This document shows positions 52,860 through 61,841 of a stretch of DNA of 64,000 bases, piece after piece. The DNA is from Roseobacter sp. (GTDB taxonomy: Bacteria; Pseudomonadota; Alphaproteobacteria; Rhodobacterales; Rhodobacteraceae), in NCBI GenBank assembly GCA_002731875.1, contig PCCY01000007.1, positions 113,817-177,816 on the forward strand. Reading direction: 5' to 3'. Within the stretch, counting starts at the first letter, position 1; the number at the start of each line of letters is the position of its first letter. The notes under the pieces are model-generated. The model made no database searches and was not told the DNA's origin. It saw nothing but the letters and a program-made list of their open reading frames with translations. The position numbers and the translations under genes were made by a program.

Positions 52860-53839
52860 GCTGTACGCCCCACATACCAAAAGTCTTTTTGGGCGCGCGC
52901 ATAATCGGCGGCGGCCATCTCTGCCGAGGCATGTGCCTCTGATATGGCGTCCATCACCGAATTGCTGTTCTTCCACATCAAGCGCACTGCCGACCCTGCG
53001 CATACGCGCGGTTTGATCTGCTTGCCGTTATTGTCGAATAGCTCCGTGCGTGCCAAGCTAAGGTTAACGTTGTTGGCCAACATATTGGGTTGGGGGCGCC
53101 AGCCGCTTTCGGCGACGCAGACAAATGTGCCGTTTCCAGCATAGGCCATCAGGAACTGGCAGCCCTGCAAGGTATCTGAAACGGTTTCGCCTACATCGCT
53201 TAGCATACTACAGAATTCGAACGGCGACATCGTGTTGTGAAACCCTTCGATGTCCCGGATCGTGAACGCAAATGCGGTCGAACCGAACAGATCGCTCCGC
53301 GATAGTTGCTGCATGTAGTTTTCCAACGCCATGAATTCGATCAGGTTATTCACGTCATAGATCGAAACCGGCTCGTGGAGCTGCACCGGGCCCACTGCCT
53401 TGTTGCCGTGCGGGTTGATTGCCTGGGCGGCAAAGATCTTGCCGGTCTTGCGAGAGGGCGCATCTACGGCGCGTTCGACCAGCGCAAGCCTTGCCTTGAG
53501 TTCCGTCATCTCAAAAGGTTTGGTGACATAATCGGTCGCACCGGCCGAGAACGCGGCATCAATGTACGACTTTTCGGACATTGCGGTCAGCATCAGGATA
53601 GGGGCATCAATGTAGCTGTCCATTGACCGGATTTGCCGTGCCAAAGTCACACCGTCGGTACCGGGCATCTGAATATCCAATAAAAAGCTGTCAAAGGGCG
53701 CGCGCGCGTTTTGCTGCATTACCTTCGTTGCATCGTCAGCGCCGGATGCTGTGACAAGTTTATGATCCGTCATCGACTCTACAAAATGCGAAAGAAGCTC
53801 TAGGATAATAGGATCGTCATCAACCGCCAGAATTTTCAT
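52856..53839 (-). CDS. Response regulator with degenerate GGDEF-like output domain
   Basis: 327 residues. The receiver domain is intact: acidic pocket D7-D9, phospho-acceptor Asp55 in 'FLLDIQMPGTDG', the LTA switch threonine and the KPF lysine. The C-terminal domain (about 150-320) has the length and strand order of a diguanylate cyclase ('AFAFTIRDIEGFHNTM', 'GCQFLMAYAGNGTFVCVAE'). The GGDEF signature is replaced by 'YAGNGTF', so it is unlikely to make cyclic di-GMP and may act as a protein-binding or phosphate-linked switch. The Hpt gene is coupled downstream. The promoter lies in the divergent region shared with galM. Confidence 0.8.
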   Translation of the reverse strand: MKILAVDDDPIILELLSHFVESMTDHKLVTASGADDATKVMQQNARAPFDSFLLDIQMPGTDGVTLARQIRSMDSYIDAPILMLTAMSEKSYIDAAFSAGATDYVTKPFEMTELKARLALVERAVDAPSRKTGKIFAAQAINPHGNKAVGPVQLHEPVSIYDVNNLIEFMALENYMQQLSRSDLFGSTAFAFTIRDIEGFHNTMSPFEFCSMLSDVGETVSDTLQGCQFLMAYAGNGTFVCVAESGWRPQPNMLANNVNLSLARTELFDNNGKQIKPRVCAGSAVRLMWKNSNSVMDAISEAHASAEMAAADYARAQKDFWYVGRTA

Positions 53840-54004
53840 TTTAAAGCCTTACTTTTTACCCTTTACGGGACGAGCTGTCGTTTCTGTTGTATTCAATCTG
53901 GTGGGGAAAATTGTCAATAATTGGGCAATAACCGTGAAATTTGTAGAAATGTATAAATTCCACAATTTCTGCACAACAAGCTTCAGGGAGCCCGTGACGC
54001 AAAG
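53840..54004. promoter_or_regulatory. Divergent promoter region of the regulator pair and galM
   Basis: This is an A/T-rich segment with two copies of CAATAA at 53915-53920 and 53926-53931, starting 11 bases apart, about one helical turn. Each is part of a small dyad (ATTG-T-CAAT and ATTG-GG-CAAT). A TGTATAAAT (about 53949-53957) could be an extended -10 for galM. A regulator-binding role is inferred. Confidence 0.35.
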
Positions 54005-55000
54005 ATGGTTAAATACTTCGGCAAAGACCCTAATGGGCGTAATGTAACGCGCTGCGAGATCAGCAATGGCGGTACCCGGGTTTCGGTGCTTGCGTGGGGC
54101 GCAACGATTCAGGAGCTTCGCACAGACGGCATGGAACATTCGCTGATTCTTGGCGGTCGTTCCATGGCGGCATATCTTGGACCTATGCGATATTTCGGAG
54201 CGATTGTCGGGCCGGTTGCCAACCGGATCGCCGGGGGCGAAATGAAAGTTGCGGGCAGATCTTTCGCCCTAGATAAAAACGAGGCGGGTCGCACCACTTT
54301 GCACGGTGGTCTGGCGGGGTTTGATCAACAGCTTTGGACGTTCAGCGACATCGCTGCATCGTCTTGCCGCCTGAAGTTGACCCATGCTGACGGGTTCGGC
54401 GGATTTCCCGGCAACATATCGGTAGCCACAACCTATAGTTTGGACGCACAAGGTGCCTTGAACATTGAAATCACTGGGGAAACCGACAAGCCGACCTACT
54501 TCAGCCCAGCATTTCATGGGTATTGGAATTTGTCCGGGCAGCCGGACCTGGCCGATCATCGTATATATATTCCTGCGACCAGCTATCTCCCTGTTGATGC
54601 GGCACAAATTCCGCTCGGCGAACCGGCCCCCGTTGCGGGCACAACGTTCGACTATCGTCAGCCGCGTAACATCGGATCGGAGCTGGATCATACCTTTTGT
54701 CTGGCACCTCCACAGGCTGAGATGGTGACCGCTTGCCACGTTAGTGCCGCCGGTGTCAGACTGGAGGTGACCACTGATCAGCCGGGCGTCCAGCTTTATA
54801 ATGGGCGGCACATCCATACCGGGCAGATGCCTGGCCACGGCGGCGCTGCGTATGGTTCTTGCGCGGGGTTGGCGATTGAACCGCAATTCTGGCCCAACAC
54901 GCCGCATCAACCGAATTTCCCTTCTAGTCTGCTGACGCCGGGGCGGGTCGCTTTGCATCGCTCGCGCTTTGGGATTTCACGAGTTGCTGACGAGAAATAA
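54005..55000 (+). CDS. galM: Aldose 1-epimerase (galactose mutarotase)
   Basis: 331 residues, a normal GalM length. It interconverts alpha and beta anomers of galactose or glucose. Family signatures are present: 'VGPVANRIAGGEM', 'TLHGG', 'FHGYWNLSG' with the likely general acid His171, 'LYNGRHIHTG', and 'LAIEPQFWPNTPHQPNFPS' with the likely general base Glu292. No sugar kinase or transporter is adjacent, so the substrate is not indicated by context. No signal peptide is present, so it is cytoplasmic. Confidence 0.93.
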   Translation: MVKYFGKDPNGRNVTRCEISNGGTRVSVLAWGATIQELRTDGMEHSLILGGRSMAAYLGPMRYFGAIVGPVANRIAGGEMKVAGRSFALDKNEAGRTTLHGGLAGFDQQLWTFSDIAASSCRLKLTHADGFGGFPGNISVATTYSLDAQGALNIEITGETDKPTYFSPAFHGYWNLSGQPDLADHRIYIPATSYLPVDAAQIPLGEPAPVAGTTFDYRQPRNIGSELDHTFCLAPPQAEMVTACHVSAAGVRLEVTTDQPGVQLYNGRHIHTGQMPGHGGAAYGSCAGLAIEPQFWPNTPHQPNFPSSLLTPGRVALHRSRFGISRVADEK

Positions 55001-55078
55001 TGGCTAGATCCAAGGCAATTACCGAGTGTTTTGACAAAGAAGCCGATGTTTTTCCTTAGCGGTGATTGACAATAGAAA

Positions 55079-55104
55079 TTGCATCTGCAACTTCACCATA
55101 TAAT
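55079..55104 (+). promoter_or_regulatory. Candidate MarR operator and -10 element of the efflux operon
   Basis: TTGCATCTGCAA (55079-55090) is a dyad with 5-bp arms, followed by a consensus TATAAT at 55099-55104. A TTGACA at 55066-55071 lies too far upstream for a normal spacer. The palindrome sits where a MarR protein would block RNA polymerase, and the first gene of the operon encodes a MarR protein, so autoregulation is likely but inferred. Confidence 0.5.
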
Positions 55105-55134
55105 AAGGCAGGCATATTAATTTTGGGTGGTGAG

Positions 55135-55614
55135 ATGCAAAGCAAGATTAATCCGGACAGCTTCGGCTTTTTGATCAACGACATAGCACGAATGAGCCGT
55201 ACAGTCTTTGAACAAGAGATCGAGGCGGCAAAGCTGGGCATCACAGCCGCCGAGGCCCGGGTGCTTGCCCACATGGGGCGTTGCGGTGCGATCCGGCAGC
55301 ATTTGCTGGCCGAAAGCCTGGGGATGACCCCGATGAGCCTGACCGGTTTTCTCGATCGCCTCGAAGCTGCGGGGCTTATCTTGAGAAACGTTGATCCAAA
55401 CGACCGCCGTGCCAAGATCGCATCCCTCACAGAACCTGCGTCTGATATCCTGTCGCAGATTGCGCAGGCGGGCAAACGGGTGGAACAAAAGATATCCGCG
55501 CATCTGAGCGATGAGGATTGGCAGACCTTTCAGCAGACGGCCTTGCGCATCCGGAAAAACCTGACTGACCTGCGCGCCGCAGGCCAACCGTCGGAAAATG
55601 AGGCGTCGAGATGA
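55135..55614 (+). CDS. MarR-family transcriptional regulator
   Basis: 159 residues from the ATG at 55135, which follows GGTGGTGAG; a longer frame from 55066 would cover the operator and is rejected. The winged helix-turn-helix reads 'ITAAEARVLAHMG', 'IRQHLLAESLGMTPMSLTGFL' (recognition helix) and 'NVDPNDRRAKIASLTE' (wing with the typical DRR). MarR dimers repress efflux genes and release DNA on binding aromatic or lipophilic compounds. The stop overlaps the start of the MFS gene, so it heads the efflux operon. Confidence 0.9.
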   Translation: MQSKINPDSFGFLINDIARMSRTVFEQEIEAAKLGITAAEARVLAHMGRCGAIRQHLLAESLGMTPMSLTGFLDRLEAAGLILRNVDPNDRRAKIASLTEPASDILSQIAQAGKRVEQKISAHLSDEDWQTFQQTALRIRKNLTDLRAAGQPSENEASR

Positions 55615-56882
55615 CCGCGACCCCCATCATGAGCGAACGCCGCGTCAGTATCATTGGGGCGCTTTTGGTAGCCATCGGGCCGGTGTCGATGGCGCTGTAT
55701 ACTCCTGCGATGACTGAACTGGTCCGGGCATTCGGATCAACGGAGTCGGTCATCAAACTGACGCTGACGCTATATTTCGGGGGCTTTGCCTGCGCCCAAT
55801 TGATTGCGGGGCCGTTGTCAGACGCTTTGGGCCGCCGCCCGGTCACCATTGCTTTCATGGCGATTTACTGCGTGGCCAGCATTGTGGCGGTGTTGGCCCC
55901 TTCGGTCGAAGTGTTGATGGGCGCGCGATTTGTACAAGGCATCGGTGCATCGGTCGGCGTTGCAATCTCGCGCGCTTTGGTCCGTGATCTGTTCACGGAT
56001 GACCAGTCGTCCCGCATTATGAACCTGATCGGTATCATACTCGCGCTTGGGCCCGCTCTGGCCCCGACGATTGGAGGGCTGATGCTGCCTCTTTTGGGGT
56101 GGCGGTCCATATTCATTCTGATGGCGCTGCTGGGTTTGGGTGTTATCTGGATCGTTCTATTCGCCATGAAAGAGACCGTAATACCCGACCGATCCCGGCT
56201 GAATTTGCCTGCACTGGGGCGGACTTACCGGATGTTGTTGACCAATCCGCACTTTCTGGGTGCGTCTTTGGTAATGGGTGGGGCCTTGGGCGCGCTCTAT
56301 GCGCAAGCGACGTTTTTGCCCTTCATCCTGATGGATGATGTCGGACTCAGCCCGGCACAGTTCGGCTTGTCGATGCTGGCGCAATCCGGCACCTTCTTCT
56401 TTGCGTCGCTTCTGGTGCGAAGGTTGATGAAGATCTATGGTGCAAACCGGTTGGTCGGGCCCGGGCTTGTCGCGATCGCATTGGGAAGCCTTGGGACATC
56501 GACCCTGCTGGTCTGGCCGCCAAGCTTTCTGCACGTCATGATCCCCGTCGCGACCTATTCTTTTGGCATCGCCTTTGTCATGCCTGCCATGTCGACCGCG
56601 GCGCTGGCACCGTTCGGAAAGGCCGCGGGTGTGGCTGCTTCGATGATGGGCTTTATCCAGATGGGCACGGGCCTGGTAATGGGGACACTCGGGGCGCTGA
56701 TGGGGAATGCGTTGCTGGCCATGGGGATATTGATTCCGTTATTGGGTGCGATGGCCTGCGCTGCATTTCTGGTTTATCGTCGATTGGGCCCCGCCGTGGC
56801 GACCGCGCTGCCCGATACCCCTGCCACAGGGCCGGCCCCGATCCTTGCGTCCACCGGTCAGGTGTCGGGATGTGAAAGATAA
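55611..56882 (+). CDS. Bcr/CflA-type MFS drug efflux transporter
   Basis: 423 residues with 12 predicted membrane helices. MFS motif A appears as 'GPLSDALGRRPV' (residues 67-78) and motif C-like sequence as 'ALGPALAPTIGGLMLPLLGW'. The early 'MALYTPAMTELVRAFGST' is typical of the Bcr/CflA drug-proton antiporter group. The ATG overlaps the marR stop by four bases, implying coupled translation. The native substrate is unknown. Confidence 0.88.
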   Translation: MTATPIMSERRVSIIGALLVAIGPVSMALYTPAMTELVRAFGSTESVIKLTLTLYFGGFACAQLIAGPLSDALGRRPVTIAFMAIYCVASIVAVLAPSVEVLMGARFVQGIGASVGVAISRALVRDLFTDDQSSRIMNLIGIILALGPALAPTIGGLMLPLLGWRSIFILMALLGLGVIWIVLFAMKETVIPDRSRLNLPALGRTYRMLLTNPHFLGASLVMGGALGALYAQATFLPFILMDDVGLSPAQFGLSMLAQSGTFFFASLLVRRLMKIYGANRLVGPGLVAIALGSLGTSTLLVWPPSFLHVMIPVATYSFGIAFVMPAMSTAALAPFGKAAGVAASMMGFIQMGTGLVMGTLGALMGNALLAMGILIPLLGAMACAAFLVYRRLGPAVATALPDTPATGPAPILASTGQVSGCER

Positions 56883-56957
56883 ACGCACCGAAGCGGACCT
56901 GATCCGCGTCACGTGTTTCAGATCGAAAAGAGTTTCGAATTGACAGGATTTTACGAA

Positions 56958-58115
56958 ATGTTTCATGCGAGCTATCGACGTCGCGCCGTTGCCACCTTTA
57001 TCGCGTTGCTGACCGTTGTCACGCCGGCATTGGCGCAGCAACCCGGTGGGCGCCCCCCTGCGGCAGTGACCGTAGTCACCATGCAGCCTCGGGATGTGCC
57101 GTTGAACACAACTTTGCCAGGGCGCGTCGTTGCGTCAGCCGAGGCCGAAGTGCGCCCGCAGGTCAACGGTATCATTACGGAACGCAGTTTCATCGAAGGC
57201 GAGCCGGTCCAGGAGGGCGACGTCCTGTTCCACATCGACCCCGCGATATACGCGGCTGCGGTCGCCCAGGCACAAGCTGCGGTCGCGCAGGCCGAGGCCC
57301 AGGCCAACGCCGCAGTCAGAGAAGCCGACAGGCTAAAGGAGCTGGCATCGCGCAACGTTGCCAGTGATCAGGCGTTGGATGCAGCGGTCGCGGCCCGGGA
57401 CAGTGCCGAGGCTTCGGTTCAAGCCGCAAGGGCCGCGTTGCAAACAGCCCAGATCCAACTCGATTACACCAAGGTCCGGGCGCGTCTGTCCGGTGAAATC
57501 GGGCGCGCCCTGACCAGTGCAGGCGCTTTGGTGACCAATAGCCAGGCCAGCCCGCTGGCGGTTATCCGTAACATCGACCCCGTTTATGTCGATGTGACCC
57601 AATCCGCCGCCGAGCTTTTGGACTGGCGCAGGGGCAACACCGAAAAACGACTTGGCGATACCCCGCGCGAGGTCAAGCTGACGCTGGCTGATGGCAGCGA
57701 TTACAACCATACCGGCACCCTGACCGCCGCCGAGCCCGACGTTGATCAGCAAACCGGCGTCGTGGTGTTGAGAATGAAATTCGCCAACCCCGAAAAACTG
57801 TTGTTGCCGGGTATGTACGTGCGGGTGGTGATGCCCACCGGTGTGGCGAAAGGGGCATTTTTGGTCCCTCAGGAAGCGGTCAGCCGGAACCGTCGTGGCC
57901 AGCCGGTGGCACTGGTTGTCAATGCGGATAACATCGTCGAACAGCGCGACCTTTCAGTGTTGCAGGACCGGGGTTCCGACTGGATCGTCGACAGCGGTCT
58001 GGCCGCCGGCGACCGCGTTATCGTGAAGGGGGTACAAAAAGCACCTGTTGGCGCGACTGTTGCCCCGCAAGAGCTAGGTGCCGACACCGACGCCAAATCC
58101 CCGACCACAGATTAA
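56958..58115 (+). CDS. RND efflux periplasmic adaptor (AcrA/MexA type)
   Basis: About 385 residues from the ATG at 56958, with an alternative GTG at 56913. The chosen start gives a clean signal peptide ending 'TPALA-QQ', without a lipobox cysteine. Lipoyl halves ('AEVRPQVNGIITERSFIEGE' and 'TKVRARLSGEIGRALTSAGA') flank a long alanine-rich coiled-coil hairpin, followed by the beta-barrel ('YVDVTQSAAELLDWRRG') and a membrane-proximal domain. It links the RND pump encoded next to an outer-membrane TolC-type channel, which is not in this window. Confidence 0.9.
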   Translation: MFHASYRRRAVATFIALLTVVTPALAQQPGGRPPAAVTVVTMQPRDVPLNTTLPGRVVASAEAEVRPQVNGIITERSFIEGEPVQEGDVLFHIDPAIYAAAVAQAQAAVAQAEAQANAAVREADRLKELASRNVASDQALDAAVAARDSAEASVQAARAALQTAQIQLDYTKVRARLSGEIGRALTSAGALVTNSQASPLAVIRNIDPVYVDVTQSAAELLDWRRGNTEKRLGDTPREVKLTLADGSDYNHTGTLTAAEPDVDQQTGVVVLRMKFANPEKLLLPGMYVRVVMPTGVAKGAFLVPQEAVSRNRRGQPVALVVNADNIVEQRDLSVLQDRGSDWIVDSGLAAGDRVIVKGVQKAPVGATVAPQELGADTDAKSPTTD

Positions 58116-58137
58116 CAAAAAGCCGGAGCACTCTTGC

Positions 58138-61100
58138 ATGGCCCGTTTCTTCATCGACCGCCCGATCTTTGCGTGGGTAATCTCCATCTTTATCATGGGT
58201 GTCGGCATCTTGTCGATTTTGACGCTTCCGGTGGCGCAGTATCCGCAAATCGCCCCGCCGTCCGTTTCGGTTCAGGCCTCGTATCCCGGCGCGTCGGCAC
58301 AGACCGTCGCCAATACGGTCACCCAGGTCATCGAACAGCAGATGACCGGGCTTGACGGGCTGCGCTATATATCTTCTTCGTCGACCAGCGCGGGCGGTGC
58401 CAGCATCACGTTGACCTTCGAAACCGGCACAGACGTGGATATCGCGCAGGTTCAGGTTCAGAACAAGCTGTCGCAGGCTTCGGCGTTGCTTCCCGGTCCG
58501 GTCCAGAGACAGGGGATCACGGTTCAAAAGTCGTCGGCCGGGTTTTTGATGGTGATCGCGCTGATCGCCAAGAGTGGGCAGTATGACGCCACTGACCTTG
58601 GCGACTACATGAACACCAATCTGGTCAATGAAATCAGCCGGGTAGAGGGCGTCGGCAGCGTGCGCGTGTTCGGGGCGCAATACGCGATGCGGATCTGGCT
58701 GGACCCTTTCAAACTGGCCGCGTTCGAGCTGACGCCAGCAGATGTGGTTGCTGCGGTATCGGCTGAAAATGCCCAGATTTCTGCGGGGTCTTTCGGGGCA
58801 CGGCCCGCCATGGACGGGCAGGCGCTGAACGCCACCATCACTGCGCAATCGCTGCTGACCACGCCCGAAGACTTTCGCCAGATCGTCTTGCGTGCCGAAA
58901 CAGACGGTGGTCTTGTGCTGTTGAATGACGTAGCGCGGGTCGAGATCGGGTCAGAAAGCTATGCAACCATCTCCAGGTTCGATCGAAATCCGTCGTCGGG
59001 GATGGCGATCAGCCTGGCACCGGGGGCCAATGCGCTGGACACGGCAAACTTGGTCGAACAACGGATCCAGGAGCTGTCGAGCTTTTTCCCCGAAGGGGTC
59101 GACTATGTCATCCCCTACGACACGACGCCATTTGTGAAAATCTCTATCGAAGAAGTTATCAAGACGCTGGTCGAGGCCATCGCGCTTGTGTTTGTCGTGA
59201 TGTATCTGTTCTTGCAGAACATCCGCGCGACGCTGATCCCGACGCTTGCGGTCCCTGTGGTGTTGCTGGGCACCTTCGGCGTGTTGGCCGCCTTCGGATT
59301 TTCGATCAACACCCTGACCATGCTGGCAATGGTTTTGGCGATCGGTCTGCTTGTCGATGACGCGATCGTGGTTGTCGAAAATGTGGAAAGGATCATGCAG
59401 CAGGAAAAGATCGGCCCGGTGGCGGCAACGCGCAAATCCATGGATCAGATCACCGGTGCATTGATCGGTATTGCGGTTGTCCTGTCGGCGGTGTTTGTGC
59501 CGATGGCGTTCTTTCCCGGATCTACAGGCGTGATTTATAAACAGTTCTCGATCACCATCATTTCGGCGATGACGCTGTCAGTGGTTGTGGCTTTGACGCT
59601 GACGCCTGCGCTATGTGCGTCGTTGTTAAAGCAGGGCGACCATGCAAATCGGCGTGGCTTTTTCGGGCTGTTCAATCGGGGTTTTGACAAGACGCTGGAT
59701 GGCTACACTACCAGCGTGTCGTGGCTGGTCCGTCGGCCTGTGCGGGTGGGGCTGGTCTATCTGTTGATCATCGCCGCGATGGTGATGCTGTTTCTGCGCA
59801 CGCCGGGGGGATTTTTGCCGGCGGAAGACCAAGGCACAATGTTCACATTGATACAGGCACCGACCGGGGCTACGGCAGAACGCACTCTTGAAGTGATCAA
59901 GCAGGTCGAAAGCTACTATCTCGACAATGAAAGTGATGTCGTTGAATCTGTATTCGGCGTCGCGGGGTTCAGTTTTGCGGGGCAGGGGCAGAACCTGGGG
60001 CTGGTGTTTGTTCGTCTCAAGGACTGGAGCGAAAGGACATCGGCATCGCAAAGCGTTCAGGCGCTCGCCGGGCGTGCATTTGGTGCGTTCAGTCAGATTC
60101 AGGACGCGCAGGTGTTTCCCATTGTGCCGCCGTCGGTCAGCCAGCTCGGCAACGTTTCGGGGTTCGACTTCTTCCTTCAGGGCCGGTCGGGCCAGTCCCA
60201 TGATCAATTGCTCGAGGCGCGCAATCAATTGCTTGGCCTTGCCGCGCAAAGTCCGCTTATCGCTTCGGCCCGCCCCAGCGGACTGGAGGATGCGGCCCAG
60301 TTCAACCTTGATATTGACTGGCGTCGCGCCGGGGCGATGGGGGTTACGGCGACCGATGTCGGCAATTTGCTGACGATCGCCTGGGCGGGGCAGTATGTGA
60401 ATGACTTTGTCGACGAAGGGCGGATCAAACGGGTCTATGTACAGGGAGAGGCCTCGGCCCGGTCTACCCCGTCCGATCTGGAAAAGTGGCGGGTGCGCAA
60501 TGCCAGCGGCGGGCTGGTGCCGTTTTCCAACTTTGCCGAAGGAAACTGGGCCTACGGGCCGCAAGGCGTAAACCGGTATGACGGCATATCCGCAATGCAG
60601 ATACAGGGGTCTCCCGCACCGGGTGTCAGCACCGGCGAAGCGATCGCCGAGCTTGAGCGTCTGGTCACGCAATTGCCGCCTGGATATCGGATCGCCTGGA
60701 CCGGTCTGTCGCTGGAGGAAAAGGTCAGTGGCAATCAGGCACCACTGCTGTATGCCCTGTCGCTGGCTGCGATTTTCCTTGCCTTGGCGGCTTTGTATGA
60801 AAGCTGGGCGATCCCATTTGCGGTCATGCTCGCGATGCCGATCGGAATTTTGGGGACCTTAACCGGTGCCTATCTTGGCGGTTTTGAAAATGGCGTGTTC
60901 TTTCAGGTCGGTTTGCTGACCGTGGTCGGATTGACCGGCAAGAACGCGATTTTGATCGTGGAATTCGCTCGTGACCGTCGGCAGGAAGGCGAAACCATCT
61001 TCGAGGCTGCGGTAGATGCCGCGCGGCAGCGGTTTCGCCCGATCATCATGACATCCATGGCATTTTCTCTGGGGGTTCTGCCCTTGGTGCTAAGCACCGG

Positions 61101-61251
61101 TGCAGGATCCGGCGGACGTACCGCAATCGGCTCGGGCGTTCTGGCAGGGACCATCGCCGCGACCGTTCTGGGTGTCCTGTTCGTGCCGTACTTCTTCGCG
61201 ACCGTGGCACGGTTCACGCGCAACCCGACCCCGGACAAGACCGAAACCTAA
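58138..61251 (+). CDS. RND multidrug efflux pump (AcrB/MexB type, HAE1 family)
   Basis: 1,037 residues from the ATG at 58138 ('MARFFIDRPIFAWVISIFIM'), 22 bases after the adaptor. Twelve membrane helices and two large periplasmic loops are expected. Proton-relay residues are conserved: Asp407 and Asp408 in 'GLLVDDAIVVVENVERIM' and Lys935 in 'GLTGKNAILIVEF', close to AcrB numbering (D407, D408, K940). It is an inner-membrane trimer that exports hydrophobic drugs and other amphiphiles using the proton gradient. It is the last gene of the MarR-headed operon. Confidence 0.95.
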   Translation: MARFFIDRPIFAWVISIFIMGVGILSILTLPVAQYPQIAPPSVSVQASYPGASAQTVANTVTQVIEQQMTGLDGLRYISSSSTSAGGASITLTFETGTDVDIAQVQVQNKLSQASALLPGPVQRQGITVQKSSAGFLMVIALIAKSGQYDATDLGDYMNTNLVNEISRVEGVGSVRVFGAQYAMRIWLDPFKLAAFELTPADVVAAVSAENAQISAGSFGARPAMDGQALNATITAQSLLTTPEDFRQIVLRAETDGGLVLLNDVARVEIGSESYATISRFDRNPSSGMAISLAPGANALDTANLVEQRIQELSSFFPEGVDYVIPYDTTPFVKISIEEVIKTLVEAIALVFVVMYLFLQNIRATLIPTLAVPVVLLGTFGVLAAFGFSINTLTMLAMVLAIGLLVDDAIVVVENVERIMQQEKIGPVAATRKSMDQITGALIGIAVVLSAVFVPMAFFPGSTGVIYKQFSITIISAMTLSVVVALTLTPALCASLLKQGDHANRRGFFGLFNRGFDKTLDGYTTSVSWLVRRPVRVGLVYLLIIAAMVMLFLRTPGGFLPAEDQGTMFTLIQAPTGATAERTLEVIKQVESYYLDNESDVVESVFGVAGFSFAGQGQNLGLVFVRLKDWSERTSASQSVQALAGRAFGAFSQIQDAQVFPIVPPSVSQLGNVSGFDFFLQGRSGQSHDQLLEARNQLLGLAAQSPLIASARPSGLEDAAQFNLDIDWRRAGAMGVTATDVGNLLTIAWAGQYVNDFVDEGRIKRVYVQGEASARSTPSDLEKWRVRNASGGLVPFSNFAEGNWAYGPQGVNRYDGISAMQIQGSPAPGVSTGEAIAELERLVTQLPPGYRIAWTGLSLEEKVSGNQAPLLYALSLAAIFLALAALYESWAIPFAVMLAMPIGILGTLTGAYLGGFENGVFFQVGLLTVVGLTGKNAILIVEFARDRRQEGETIFEAAVDAARQRFRPIIMTSMAFSLGVLPLVLSTGAGSGGRTAIGSGVLAGTIAATVLGVLFVPYFFATVARFTRNPTPDKTET

Positions 61252-61259
61252 GAACATCA

Positions 61260-61335
61260 GGCCCTCGCGCCGAAGCGCGGGGGCCCGAGAGCGTCGGGAC
61301 ATTGAACCCGAGACAACCGGCGCGGTGTCCGGTTG
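61260..61335. terminator. Two GC-rich hairpins between convergent operons
   Basis: GGCCCTCGCGC (61260-61270) pairs with GCGCGGGGGCC (61275-61285), with one G-U pair. A second hairpin pairs CAACCGG (61314-61320) with CCGGTTG (61329-61335). Neither has a U-tract on the plus strand, so they may act as transcript-end stabilisers or with Rho. Confidence 0.4.
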
Positions 61336-61357
61336 GGCCGCAGTATTGGACGCGTCC

Positions 61358-61828
61358 CTAGTCCTTGAACACCGCAAGCCCCAGCCATTCCGCGACAAGA
61401 GCGGGGGTTTCCGTGCCTTCGATCTCAATGGTCAACAGGTTTTCGCGCAGCATGTCGGTGGCGTTGCGGGCCGTGACCTTTTGCAGCGTGAACCGTCCGC
61501 GCAGGCGCGACCCCGCCTTGACCGGTGTCAGAAACCGCAGCTTGTTCATGCCATAGTTGATCCCCATCACCTGTCCGGGCATCATCGAAAAGCAATCATA
61601 GGCAAAGCGGCTTGCCAGCGACAGCGTCAGAAAGCCGTGGGCAATGGTGCCGCCAAACGGCGTTTCTTTCGCGGCTCTCTCGGGGTCAACGTGGATCCAT
61701 TGCAGATCGTGTGTCGTCTTGGCAAAGTCGTCGATCATCGTTTGGTCGACGGTAATCCAGTCGGATACGCCGACTTCGGTGCCGATCAGAGTTTCACTGT
61801 GGGCTACGGCGTCTTTCAGTGCGGACAT
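61358..61828 (-). CDS. MaoC-like (R)-specific enoyl-CoA hydratase/dehydratase
   Basis: 156 residues from the ATG at 61826-61828, preceded by AAGGAG; a longer frame to 61864 overlaps the upstream gene and lacks such a site. The hot-dog fold carries the hydratase motif with Asp41 and His46 in 'HDLQWIHVDPERA', and 'FGGTIAHGFLTLSL'. It probably hydrates enoyl-CoA thioesters. It is the last gene of a three-gene minus-strand operon with two zinc-free reductases, which suggests a short fatty-acid-like or detoxification route. Confidence 0.85.
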   Translation of the reverse strand: MSALKDAVAHSETLIGTEVGVSDWITVDQTMIDDFAKTTHDLQWIHVDPERAAKETPFGGTIAHGFLTLSLASRFAYDCFSMMPGQVMGINYGMNKLRFLTPVKAGSRLRGRFTLQKVTARNATDMLRENLLTIEIEGTETPALVAEWLGLAVFKD

Positions 61829-61841
61829 TACAATATCTCCT

